Origin: a virus
Direction: 5' to 3' (one strand)
Virus record (IMG/VR): IMGVR_UViG_3300032177_000019
Span: 1-47,452 of that record
Length of the DNA: 47,452 nt
Below, one piece after another: positions 35,150 through 42,838 of this stretch. Both the position numbers and the translations under genes were made by a program. Numbering within the stretch: the first letter of the stretch is position 1; each line of letters begins with the position of its first letter. The notes under the pieces are model-generated. The model saw only the letters and a program-made list of their open reading frames with translations, did no database searches and had not been told where the DNA came from.

Positions 35150-38100
35150 ATGGTAGAAAGAAATTTATTTAAAGAAGGTTACATTTCTAACACCCTAACG
35201 CTGTCTGGAACTATTTCTGGAACCCAAACAATCGGTGTAAATGAAATTAATCTATTGGTGGACGGGGACACCGTAACCCCCGCTCTTACTCTCGCGTCTG
35301 GTAAGAAGATGGTCTTAGATTTTGATCTGGGGGCTAGATGGGCGATAAAGAGATTTGAATATTATACTTCCGAAGCTTCTACAGCAAGTTTCTCTATTAA
35401 ATTGAGTCAAGATAACTCTACCTACACCCCCATCGCGCTCTCTAATGTTGGAGCATATTTCTTAGGGCAGATGCCCGTGCCCGTTGCGTCTGGAGCGCCA
35501 AGATATATAAGACTTGAGCATACTGCTACTTCTGGTACTTTAATAAGAGAGTTTGTAGCAGTTAGTGACGATACTAAGGTAGACTTTGGAACGGATGGTT
35601 CGGTAACACAGGTTTCTCTAAATGATTCCCCGCTTGGGGAGGTTTCGCGTACTGTTACGGTTGTTCCCATTTTCAATAGGTCCACAACTCAGGCTGTGGA
35701 CGCCAGAGTTTTTATAGACAGAACCTTTAACTCTTCTGATGATGAACTGGAGATATCCGCAGCAGAAGTCGGTCCTTGGGTAGGAAGAAATACTGCGCAG
35801 TCTACGCAACCTCTTAATACTGACTGGGATAATGGATTATATACCAATACGCGTAAAGTTCCGGGTATTTCTTATTCAGTAAACTTTTCTGAAGATGGGG
35901 TATTTAATAGGTGGGCTACCTCTGGACTTACGAGTGTCGCCGTTACCGGGGGGTTTTTACAAGGAGTTACCCGTTCTGGAACTTGTACTTTTGAAACCAC
36001 TGCATCCGGGCTTCGAGTTATTGCTCCAGACTGCGAACTAGTTAAGGTTTCTTTGAAAGTACCCACTATCAGCGGTAGTTATACTCCACCTACTCTTTTC
36101 TGGAAGAACAACGGGGCAACCACTTATTCAGCGGATAAATCCATTCTTCCCACCAATACGCGAGCGTATAACGGACAGCTTCTAGAGTATACTTATCCGG
36201 TATCCACGATTACTACTTGGTCTGGGGTAATTTCTGATATCAAGATAGTTCCTTTTGTAGCTACTAGCGGCATTGCTGTTGGACACCTGGTTCAACTAAG
36301 TACTGTAGATATAGGAAACTTTGATGGTGGTCGTATCGCGCTGGATAGCGTGCCTGTGAAAGCTAATGAGGATCAGATTATCGCCTATAAGGAAGAGAAC
36401 TGGGTTGCATCTACCTCGTTTTTAGCTCCTATTATTTATTTAAATTACGATAATAGAATACTCGCCCCATGTGTAATAACTAAATTTAAAATGTCCGGTT
36501 CCCCGGAAATAGGTAGCGCTGCAGTTGAGACCCAGATTCTTCTTTTATCTATGACCTCCAGTTTTCCTGCTTCGGGTACGGTTACTATAAAGAAAAACCT
36601 TAGTTTCAGTTCTATTATAAGTGCGACTCAAGCGAATTCTTATACGGAAGTAGACGTTTTTTGGCCGGCCACTTCTGGTGACGCTATCGGTGTGTTTTTC
36701 CGTAGCTCCCCAGGACCCTCCGACTCAGCAAATTGTCCCGTAGGAACTGCCCCTAAGACGGGTGCCGGGTATCGGTTAACCGCGGTGACGGTTCCCTCCG
36801 TTATCGGTAATCTTCCGGTTATAGCAGGGACAGGAGCTTGGACGGGGACAAATGTAAACTATCTTATTGGCTATGACTATTTACCCCTTAAGTTTTCGTC
36901 TTCGGGCAGATACACAGCTCCTGTTTTCGATTTGGGAGACGCAGTGGAATTGTCTGCTGCCGTATTTACCGCGAATGAGCCTGCCAATACGAGTGTAGAC
37001 ACGGATACTTCTTCTGCCTTTAGTACGATTAACGGTCGTGCTAGTAATACACCTCCCCATTCTTCTAGTTTGACAACTATTAACGGAGTATTTACGGGGG
37101 AACGTTTTAAGTATAACGATACTCTGCCTTTTATTGGGCCATACGATGTTAATAGCATATGGGGAACTATTAGTACTAACGACCAGTTTCAGGTGCCGAC
37201 AGTTTCTGTTTACAACCAAGACACTCAAGAGCTCTGGGTATTGGCATCTATTTGTAGCGGTACGGCCCCTTATACGGTTAGTCCAGTAATAAATGTTTTT
37301 GATGCTCCCGCTAATCACAATCGGGCTAGATCTTTTCAGGTACAAGGGATAGGATATACCTATTCTAATAGTTTGAACCCTACTACGTTTCCTCAGCGTT
37401 TTGATCCCATAGGAATGGTTATAGACTATGCTCGTAAAGAAGTTTATATTGTCTGTAGTGACCCATCTTTCTTTGCCGGCTCGGTGGCATATCACGGTAT
37501 AGTAATAGATTATTCCGGTAACTTTAAGAGACTTGTTTTCCGGAAAGACCAGATAACTGTGATTGCCAGCACGATTAATAAGATAGCGGCTTCAAAACAT
37601 ATGGTTTTTGACGGAGTTTACTTTTATTTTCTATCTGTCGCAACGGGACCTGCCAGTAACCTCTCTGCTACACAGTCAATCTATATTTTTAAACTTCACA
37701 GTGACTTAAGTATCACAGAGGTAGATACTAAAGTTGTTTCGGCTATAAGTGGTCTTTCTTTTTCTAATGCCTCGCATCCACCCAGAGCTATGGGATATCA
37801 TAGTGCAGACAATTTAGTCTACCTTCTTTGGAATAATACGGTACTTACAGACTTCGCTAGCAATGATATTCCAACGGCCAGCGTTCCTAGATACTATGCT
37901 TTAAAATTTACACCAGACGTCAGTGATATTTTTACAGTGCAGTTATACAAACAAGGGACGGCAGATATAGCTATTCCTCAGCTCACAACTACGCAAGGGT
38001 ATACCCGGAAAGCGTCTAGTAACCAGAATTGGGTGGCTAATGGGGGCTGGTTTAATAACACCACCCAGTGGTTTTTTATCCGAAGTATGACGTATCTTCC

Positions 38101-38539
38101 TAATAGAAATACGTTTGCAATAACTACATACGAAGCAAGTACTATACACCCGGAGCAGGATCCTATGTCCTCGCTAAGTGTAGGCTTCTTTACGGAAATA
38201 GGTGCGGGAGTTAGTGGTACTTGGTCTGCAGGAACTTTAGCTAATCCTAACGATTCTCTTTGGGGATCTGCCTCCGGAACACTTTCCTATCAACCAGTTC
38301 AGAAGGATAGCGTACTATTTCCTAACGGCAGGTACGCTCAAGTTGATTATACTCTAAACTCTACGAATGGGGTACGTACGCCCCAGATAACAGATACTGG
38401 TTTTATAGAAGGGGTAGTTTTGCAGGGAGTGCCGGCTTCTGGAACTAGAAATTTGTACGTGCGCTCTAACATTCCTTCCGATGCTGATTTGTCCACGAGG
38501 ATAGGAAGACTGAAAGCCTATTGGCAGTTGAACGAATAA
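35150..38539 (+). CDS. Adhesin-like tail protein, paralogous in modules to the giant adhesin
   Basis: 1,129 residues with AAGGAAG upstream of ATG. The N-terminus has an F5/8C-like domain (about 50-145: KKMVLDFDLGARWAIKRFEYY, IKLSQDNSTYTPIALS, PRYIRLEHTA), then a VDFGTDGSVTQVSLNDSPLG module that also occurs in the giant adhesin (VSFGPHGRLDSLSIPDAKVG). The middle holds propeller-like repeats (FDPIGMVIDYARKEVYIVCS, HMVFDGVYFYFLSVATG, YHSADNLVYLLWNN). The last 60 residues (VVLQGVPASGTRNLYVRSNI, then DADLSTRIGRLKAYWQ) match the C-terminus of the giant adhesin in layout. The two probably share an attachment mode on the virion. Role in host binding is inferred. Confidence 0.7.
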   Translation: MVERNLFKEGYISNTLTLSGTISGTQTIGVNEINLLVDGDTVTPALTLASGKKMVLDFDLGARWAIKRFEYYTSEASTASFSIKLSQDNSTYTPIALSNVGAYFLGQMPVPVASGAPRYIRLEHTATSGTLIREFVAVSDDTKVDFGTDGSVTQVSLNDSPLGEVSRTVTVVPIFNRSTTQAVDARVFIDRTFNSSDDELEISAAEVGPWVGRNTAQSTQPLNTDWDNGLYTNTRKVPGISYSVNFSEDGVFNRWATSGLTSVAVTGGFLQGVTRSGTCTFETTASGLRVIAPDCELVKVSLKVPTISGSYTPPTLFWKNNGATTYSADKSILPTNTRAYNGQLLEYTYPVSTITTWSGVISDIKIVPFVATSGIAVGHLVQLSTVDIGNFDGGRIALDSVPVKANEDQIIAYKEENWVASTSFLAPIIYLNYDNRILAPCVITKFKMSGSPEIGSAAVETQILLLSMTSSFPASGTVTIKKNLSFSSIISATQANSYTEVDVFWPATSGDAIGVFFRSSPGPSDSANCPVGTAPKTGAGYRLTAVTVPSVIGNLPVIAGTGAWTGTNVNYLIGYDYLPLKFSSSGRYTAPVFDLGDAVELSAAVFTANEPANTSVDTDTSSAFSTINGRASNTPPHSSSLTTINGVFTGERFKYNDTLPFIGPYDVNSIWGTISTNDQFQVPTVSVYNQDTQELWVLASICSGTAPYTVSPVINVFDAPANHNRARSFQVQGIGYTYSNSLNPTTFPQRFDPIGMVIDYARKEVYIVCSDPSFFAGSVAYHGIVIDYSGNFKRLVFRKDQITVIASTINKIAASKHMVFDGVYFYFLSVATGPASNLSATQSIYIFKLHSDLSITEVDTKVVSAISGLSFSNASHPPRAMGYHSADNLVYLLWNNTVLTDFASNDIPTASVPRYYALKFTPDVSDIFTVQLYKQGTADIAIPQLTTTQGYTRKASSNQNWVANGGWFNNTTQWFFIRSMTYLPNRNTFAITTYEASTIHPEQDPMSSLSVGFFTEIGAGVSGTWSAGTLANPNDSLWGSASGTLSYQPVQKDSVLFPNGRYAQVDYTLNSTNGVRTPQITDTGFIEGVVLQGVPASGTRNLYVRSNIPSDADLSTRIGRLKAYWQLNE

Positions 38540-39477
38540 TGGTTACTCTTCTTGCACCTTTAGCCACTCAAAGCGGAGTTAGGGATCTTTATATATCCGA
38601 AGATCGTTATTTATTTACGGTAACCAGTGCTGGGGTGTCTATAATAGACCTTTATATGTCGGAGGTTATTTCTTCTGGAATACCTCCAGGTATAGCCACC
38701 TGTGTAACTGTAGACACCTCTGCTCCTGTTAGAAAGTTTTACGTAGGTACTTCGGGTAACGGAATATTTTCTGGTCCTTATAATTTAGCTATACATTCCT
38801 CTGGGTTAGAGTTTTCTTCTTACCTAACCCTGGCGTTTTCTACGGGTACTTCTCCGGCTATACTTTCTGATTATATAAATAGTTTGTCTGCGGCTAATGG
38901 TGGTTTACTTATCAGCAGTTCGGTAGGGGTAGACTTCATAACTAATAGTTTGTTAGGGGCGTCCAGAACAGTTACCTCGGGATCAAGTTCTTGTGTCTTA
39001 ACTAATACTGGAGAAGCTTACTGGACAGTAGTTAATAGTGGTATAGAGACCTGTTATAATATACTGCCTTCTTCTGGTACGGGAGTTATACCGGTATCTT
39101 TTCAGTATGATGCTTTAACTTCTGTACCCCCGCTCCCTTCCAATGTTATAAACGATATAGCGGTTTCTAAGACTGCTTATAATACTCTTGGTTTTGCTAC
39201 CGGAGTGGGAGGATTTATAGTTAGAGAGATGCAGGGGTCAGAGGGTGCTTCTTTATATAAGTCTTTATTTTCTTCTGATAATATTTCGTCTGTGTCCTTT
39301 TCTTCTCAGGCCGCCTACGATAGTGGCCGAGTTTATTTAGTCGGTGCGGTAGATATGAAAATTTTCAGTTTATCAGACAATACTGTTTTCGAAACCTATA
39401 ATTCAGAGAGCGGACCTAGGGGACAAACGTTGGCAAGTGGGACTCTGTCTAAAGTAAGAACAAGTAGCAGCGCATAG
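38539..39477 (+). CDS. Putative beta-propeller tail protein
   Basis: 312 residues. I start at the ATG in the TAATG overlap with the previous stop. The upstream TTG at 38521 would overlap the previous gene by 19 bases with no ribosome binding site. The chain shows propeller-like repeats: GVRDLYISEDRYLFTVTSAG with VSIIDLYMSE, CVTVDTSAPVRKFYVGTSGN with GIFSGPYN, GGLLISSSVGVDFITNSLL, and NVINDIAVSKTAYNTLGFAT with GVGGFIVRE. It follows the adhesin with propeller-like repeats of its own. A tail-surface, host-contact role is plausible. No catalytic motif is seen. Confidence 0.6.
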   Translation: MVTLLAPLATQSGVRDLYISEDRYLFTVTSAGVSIIDLYMSEVISSGIPPGIATCVTVDTSAPVRKFYVGTSGNGIFSGPYNLAIHSSGLEFSSYLTLAFSTGTSPAILSDYINSLSAANGGLLISSSVGVDFITNSLLGASRTVTSGSSSCVLTNTGEAYWTVVNSGIETCYNILPSSGTGVIPVSFQYDALTSVPPLPSNVINDIAVSKTAYNTLGFATGVGGFIVREMQGSEGASLYKSLFSSDNISSVSFSSQAAYDSGRVYLVGAVDMKIFSLSDNTVFETYNSESGPRGQTLASGTLSKVRTSSSA

Positions 39478-39485
39478 GGAGTAAT

Positions 39486-40493
39486 ATGATAAACTTTCCT
39501 ACATCGTTAGACGACAACACTACGTTATACGTAGCAGTAAATAATAAGAGAACTGCGCTTACTTCTAATATAGATGCGTCTACTTTAACAATACCTGTTC
39601 TAGCTACTACTGGTTTTCCTAGCTCTGGCTTTATTACTATTTTAACGGGAACGGACATCACAGTAGCAGAATGCATCGCTTACTCCTCTGTCGGGGCAAC
39701 GCAATTTAATGCCACACTTCGTGGGGCGGATGGTACAACCGCAGTGGCGCACACTAGCGGCAATAATGTTGATTTAACTATTGTGGCCGCGCACCATAAT
39801 ACTCTAAAAGACGCCACCATAGCGATAGAGGGGGTTATAGGTGTAACTGGGAATGAGAATTTTGTAAGAGTATCTTCGGGAAGTGCAGTAATTCCTCAAA
39901 ATACAGTAACCAACCGTGTTTCGGCCAACACTGTAGTGGCATCGGGCAGTTTAACTGTTTCCGGTTCCCCTGTATTGATAGGTTCTTCTATTAAAGCAAT
40001 TATTGGTGGCGGACAAATAACCGTTGTTACCGGTTCCAATAATATTACGGTTTCTTATACCGATACCGATATCCCTACGGCTATTGTGGGCGCTCGTGGG
40101 ATAACAGTTATATCAGGATCAAATACGGTTATTGTTTCAGGTACACTTCCTTCTAAATCTACTTCTACTTTTTTAACTAGTTCTATTTTAAGTGCTGGTG
40201 GAATAGGTACTTTTAATCAGACTTTTAATAATAGAGCTCTGGTGCGTAAACTTACTGTAACTCCGTCTGACGGAGGAGCAAACAGTACAGTAATAGAATT
40301 TTATACTAGTAGTTCTTTTTCAGCGGGGGCTTTAGAATATAGAGCGACTTCTTCTGGAACATATGTAGATAACGAGACTTGGTTCCACGAGGATAGCGAT
40401 GTTACTTCTAAGTACCATTTGAAAATAACTAATAATTCCTTAGTTAATAGTCAGTTTACTATAGACACCATCGAGGAAGTTTTTGAACCATAG
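39486..40493 (+). CDS. Tail-fibre-like protein (N-terminal attachment domain)
   Basis: 335 residues, with AGGGAG upstream. The N-terminus shows the typical phage fibre attachment pattern: MINFPTSLDDNTTLYVAVNN, then a module with GFPSSGFITILTG and ECIAYSSVGATQFNATLRGA, then GTTAVAHTSGNNVDL, and HHNTLKDATIAIEGVIGV, equivalent to the conserved H..L...I..IE..IG helix. The middle is Ser/Thr/Val repeats (VNTVVASGSLTVSGSPVLIG-like sequence), consistent with a beta-helical shaft. The C-terminal domain is a compact beta sandwich (RKLTVTPSDGGANSTVIEFY to FTIDTIEEVFEP). It is followed by a duplicated pair of proteins. A fibre identity is fairly well supported by the N-terminal motif. Confidence 0.7.
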   Translation: MINFPTSLDDNTTLYVAVNNKRTALTSNIDASTLTIPVLATTGFPSSGFITILTGTDITVAECIAYSSVGATQFNATLRGADGTTAVAHTSGNNVDLTIVAAHHNTLKDATIAIEGVIGVTGNENFVRVSSGSAVIPQNTVTNRVSANTVVASGSLTVSGSPVLIGSSIKAIIGGGQITVVTGSNNITVSYTDTDIPTAIVGARGITVISGSNTVIVSGTLPSKSTSTFLTSSILSAGGIGTFNQTFNNRALVRKLTVTPSDGGANSTVIEFYTSSSFSAGALEYRATSSGTYVDNETWFHEDSDVTSKYHLKITNNSLVNSQFTIDTIEEVFEP

Positions 40494-40503
40494 GGGGAGA
40501 TAA

Positions 40504-41397
40504 ATGCCTTTTGCTTATAAACGAGCAACTATTTCTGGAAACGTGGCGGGTACAGAAGGTACCTCTAAATTAATCCAAGAAATTAAAGATGTAGCTGTTA
40601 ATCAGATGGGTTGGACCCTCTATGACGATCGTACGGATCAGCGTAGTACTAATCATAAACTGGTTCTTAGTTCCAATGGGGAAGATGGAACTTACCCTAC
40701 TTTTTATATGGTTATAACATCAGGAAATACTACGGGTACGGCCGCACAAAACACGGTATTATTTCAAGTAGCTACGGCTTGGGATACCACCATCCATCGG
40801 GTACCAGCTAGCGGTATCGTAGTACCAGTAGCTAGCGGCGTTCAGATACTAGCTACGTCTACTAATACGCAGTACACCGCGTGGATATCTGGGGATAAGG
40901 ACGCTATACATGTGATTACTAAGGTATCGACTACTTACGATAGCACAGCGGTTGGGCACGTAAAACCTTTTTATTCACCCGCTTTGCATCCCTATCCCCT
41001 GTTTGTTAATGGCGATGCTACTACGACTACAGTAATTACTGACGCGGTCACTACTCGGCTTATTGCTGGTAACCCTCCGCGTGCCTTTACCACGGGGTCA
41101 GATGCACAATTTATGGGTATGGCTGTTTTTACGAATGCTAATCAGCCTTACATCGCGGCAGTGAATCCGGCCATCACTTCTATTTATATGGCGATGCCTT
41201 TGCTTGTCGGGCCTAATACTGTTGCTGAAGGGAAAGATTTTTTGGGCATAGCCCCAGGTATTTGGCAGGGTGCGGGAAGTAACGCAGGTATGTTAAATGA
41301 GGCTATTTTAACTATGTCTGGCACAGACGGGGTGGTGCAACAATATATTGCTTTTCTTATTAGTACTACAGCTAGTCTAATAGTAAGAAGGAGTTAA
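40504..41397 (+). CDS. Tail-associated protein, first copy of a tandem pair
   Basis: 297 residues after AGGGGGAGATAA. It is clearly homologous to the next gene, with the same length and the same landmarks: MPFAYKRATISG.....TEGTSK, LIQEIKDVAVNQMGW, DDRT, HKLVLSSNGEDG.YPTFYM, WISGDKDAIHV and a C-terminal IAPGIWQG...YIAFLISTTASLI. The family occurs in other tailed phages near fibre genes, as far as I recall, but I cannot name it. A globular beta-rich fold with aromatic tips would fit a fibre-tip or receptor-binding part. Placement right after a fibre-type gene supports this. Confidence 0.65.
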   Translation: MPFAYKRATISGNVAGTEGTSKLIQEIKDVAVNQMGWTLYDDRTDQRSTNHKLVLSSNGEDGTYPTFYMVITSGNTTGTAAQNTVLFQVATAWDTTIHRVPASGIVVPVASGVQILATSTNTQYTAWISGDKDAIHVITKVSTTYDSTAVGHVKPFYSPALHPYPLFVNGDATTTTVITDAVTTRLIAGNPPRAFTTGSDAQFMGMAVFTNANQPYIAAVNPAITSIYMAMPLLVGPNTVAEGKDFLGIAPGIWQGAGSNAGMLNEAILTMSGTDGVVQQYIAFLISTTASLIVRRS

Positions 41398-41403
41398 ATA
41401 ACT

Positions 41404-42297
41404 ATGGCGTTTGCATATAAAAATGTTGCTGTCTCGGGAAGTCGTTCAGATACCGAAGGTTCCTCTAAAACCATACAAGAAATAAAATCTGTAATGGTAA
41501 ATCAAATGGGTTGGGTAGTACATGACGACCGTACTACCGCGGCGGGAAACGCTCATAAGCTTGTTCTTCGTTCCAATGGCGAAGGCGACGATAAACCTAC
41601 CTTTTACATGATTATGACCTCGGGTATCAACAGCTCGTCTACAGCCGGGTCTAATGGGGTGACTTTTCAGATGTCTTCTTATTGGGATGCCGCTTCACAC
41701 ACACTGGGGAGTGGTGTGGCCACCTACTCGGGTCTTAACGCTACTAATAATCACTTCCTTGTCGTACAAGCTGAAAATGATAATCTTTTGTGGATTTCTG
41801 GAGATAAAGACGCGGTACATGTCGCGTCTAATTACTGGGCCCTTAACGCCACCTCGCATACTCTAGGTACTGTTTCTATGGGGCGCTGCTATAATTTCTT
41901 ACCGGTTAGTCAAGAGCCGTATGGTCTTTTTGTAAGATCTACTACTGGAACCGCGGTACTCGGAGCTGGCGCAATTCAACTTGTGGCCGGTAATAACCCT
42001 ATGCTGGACGTGCTTGGTATTACTACAAACTACACGATGGCTGCCACTAATCAACCTAGTACCTTTACAGATCCGGGCACGTTCCTATTTACTCCTTTGT
42101 TGGCGTTAATCGCAGATGTAACCCCCACTAGAAAGGGGGCGGTTGGTTTGTTACCCGGAGTATGGGACGGTATGGGCAGCGGTGTTATAGGATTACAGAA
42201 TTTTTCTACGGTAACGTCCTCTGGTACGTTTGGGACTCGAACGTATATAGCTTTTATAGCAGGTACCACTGAATCCATAATATTTAGAATGTCGTAA
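41404..42297 (+). CDS. Tail-associated protein, second copy of a tandem pair
   Basis: 297 residues, with AAGGAG 11 bases upstream. Same layout as the preceding gene: MAFAYKNVAVSGSRSDTEGS, KTIQEIKSVMVNQMGW, DDRTT, HKLVLRSNGEGDDKPTFYM, LWISGDKDAVHV, LLPGVWDGMGSG and YIAFIAGTTESIIFRMS. The central region (about residues 75-120 and 170-230) has diverged most, while the ends and the WISGDKDA core are kept. This is what a duplicated receptor-contact protein with a variable face would look like, but the interpretation is inference. Confidence 0.65.
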   Translation: MAFAYKNVAVSGSRSDTEGSSKTIQEIKSVMVNQMGWVVHDDRTTAAGNAHKLVLRSNGEGDDKPTFYMIMTSGINSSSTAGSNGVTFQMSSYWDAASHTLGSGVATYSGLNATNNHFLVVQAENDNLLWISGDKDAVHVASNYWALNATSHTLGTVSMGRCYNFLPVSQEPYGLFVRSTTGTAVLGAGAIQLVAGNNPMLDVLGITTNYTMAATNQPSTFTDPGTFLFTPLLALIADVTPTRKGAVGLLPGVWDGMGSGVIGLQNFSTVTSSGTFGTRTYIAFIAGTTESIIFRMS

Positions 42298-42306
42298 GGT
42301 AAGACG

Positions 42307-42822
42307 ATGCCCTTTTTCCCAGTAACGACTAGTGGTATAGTTATTATATCCGGATCAAACTATTTTGATTCTCTGACTAGTGATTTCCCTATAGTTATTG
42401 GTACGGTTATATCGTCACCCTTTCCATCCGATGTTTATGCTAATCCTGTGTTTCAGCAGGGGTTGGCGCAGGACCCCTACGAACCCGCCACTTTGGTTCT
42501 TTCCGGGACTGTTGTGGCTAAACTTTCTCCGGAGTTTTTTTTCCCACCTTTCGTTTATTCTAATTCTGTTTTTACTGCCGCTGGAAAAGTTCTACAGTTT
42601 GATAGAGACATCCGTATCAAGCAAACACTAGTTACAACTAGTGGTATAACTCTAGTAGACTTTGGTATAGATATTTTAACAGCTGGTTATATTGTTCCTG
42701 TATATATTAATTCTAGGCTCTTTCCATACCAACTACGTTTATTTCCGATTACAGACTCTACGACAAGTAGTGGTGTGAGAGTTTATCCCCGGCTGCCCCA
42801 GTTTTCCGTTATCATACCCTAG
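42307..42822 (+). CDS. Small structural protein, unknown function
   Basis: 171 residues with a modest ribosome binding site (AAGGTAAG). The sequence is rich in Val, Ile, Phe, Ser and Pro with alternating strand-like stretches (GIVIISGSNYF, FPIVIGTVIS, PATLVLSGTVVAKL, GYIVPVYINSRLFPYQLRLF), so an all-beta domain is likely. No Met-rich, cysteine or catalytic motif is seen. It lies between the duplicated pair and the repeat protein. A tail or fibre-tip role is inferred from context only. Confidence 0.55.
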   Translation: MPFFPVTTSGIVIISGSNYFDSLTSDFPIVIGTVISSPFPSDVYANPVFQQGLAQDPYEPATLVLSGTVVAKLSPEFFFPPFVYSNSVFTAAGKVLQFDRDIRIKQTLVTTSGITLVDFGIDILTAGYIVPVYINSRLFPYQLRLFPITDSTTSSGVRVYPRLPQFSVIIP

Positions 42823-42838
42823 GAGGTAAAGCGGCTAA

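Larger units (their letters stand above)
40504..42297 (+). repeat. Tandem gene duplication (two 297-residue paralogs)
   Basis: The two adjacent genes encode proteins of identical length with conserved landmarks at the same places. The DNA is heavily diverged at synonymous sites even where the protein is conserved (for example ttgcttataaa versus ttgcatataaa at the start), so the duplication is old rather than recent. Only 6 bases separate them. Confidence 0.75.

Noticed and set aside
36881-37495. 204-codon open frame on the - strand
   Set aside because: It lies wholly inside the 1,129-residue adhesin, has a composition typical of a shadow frame, and all supported genes are on the + strand.
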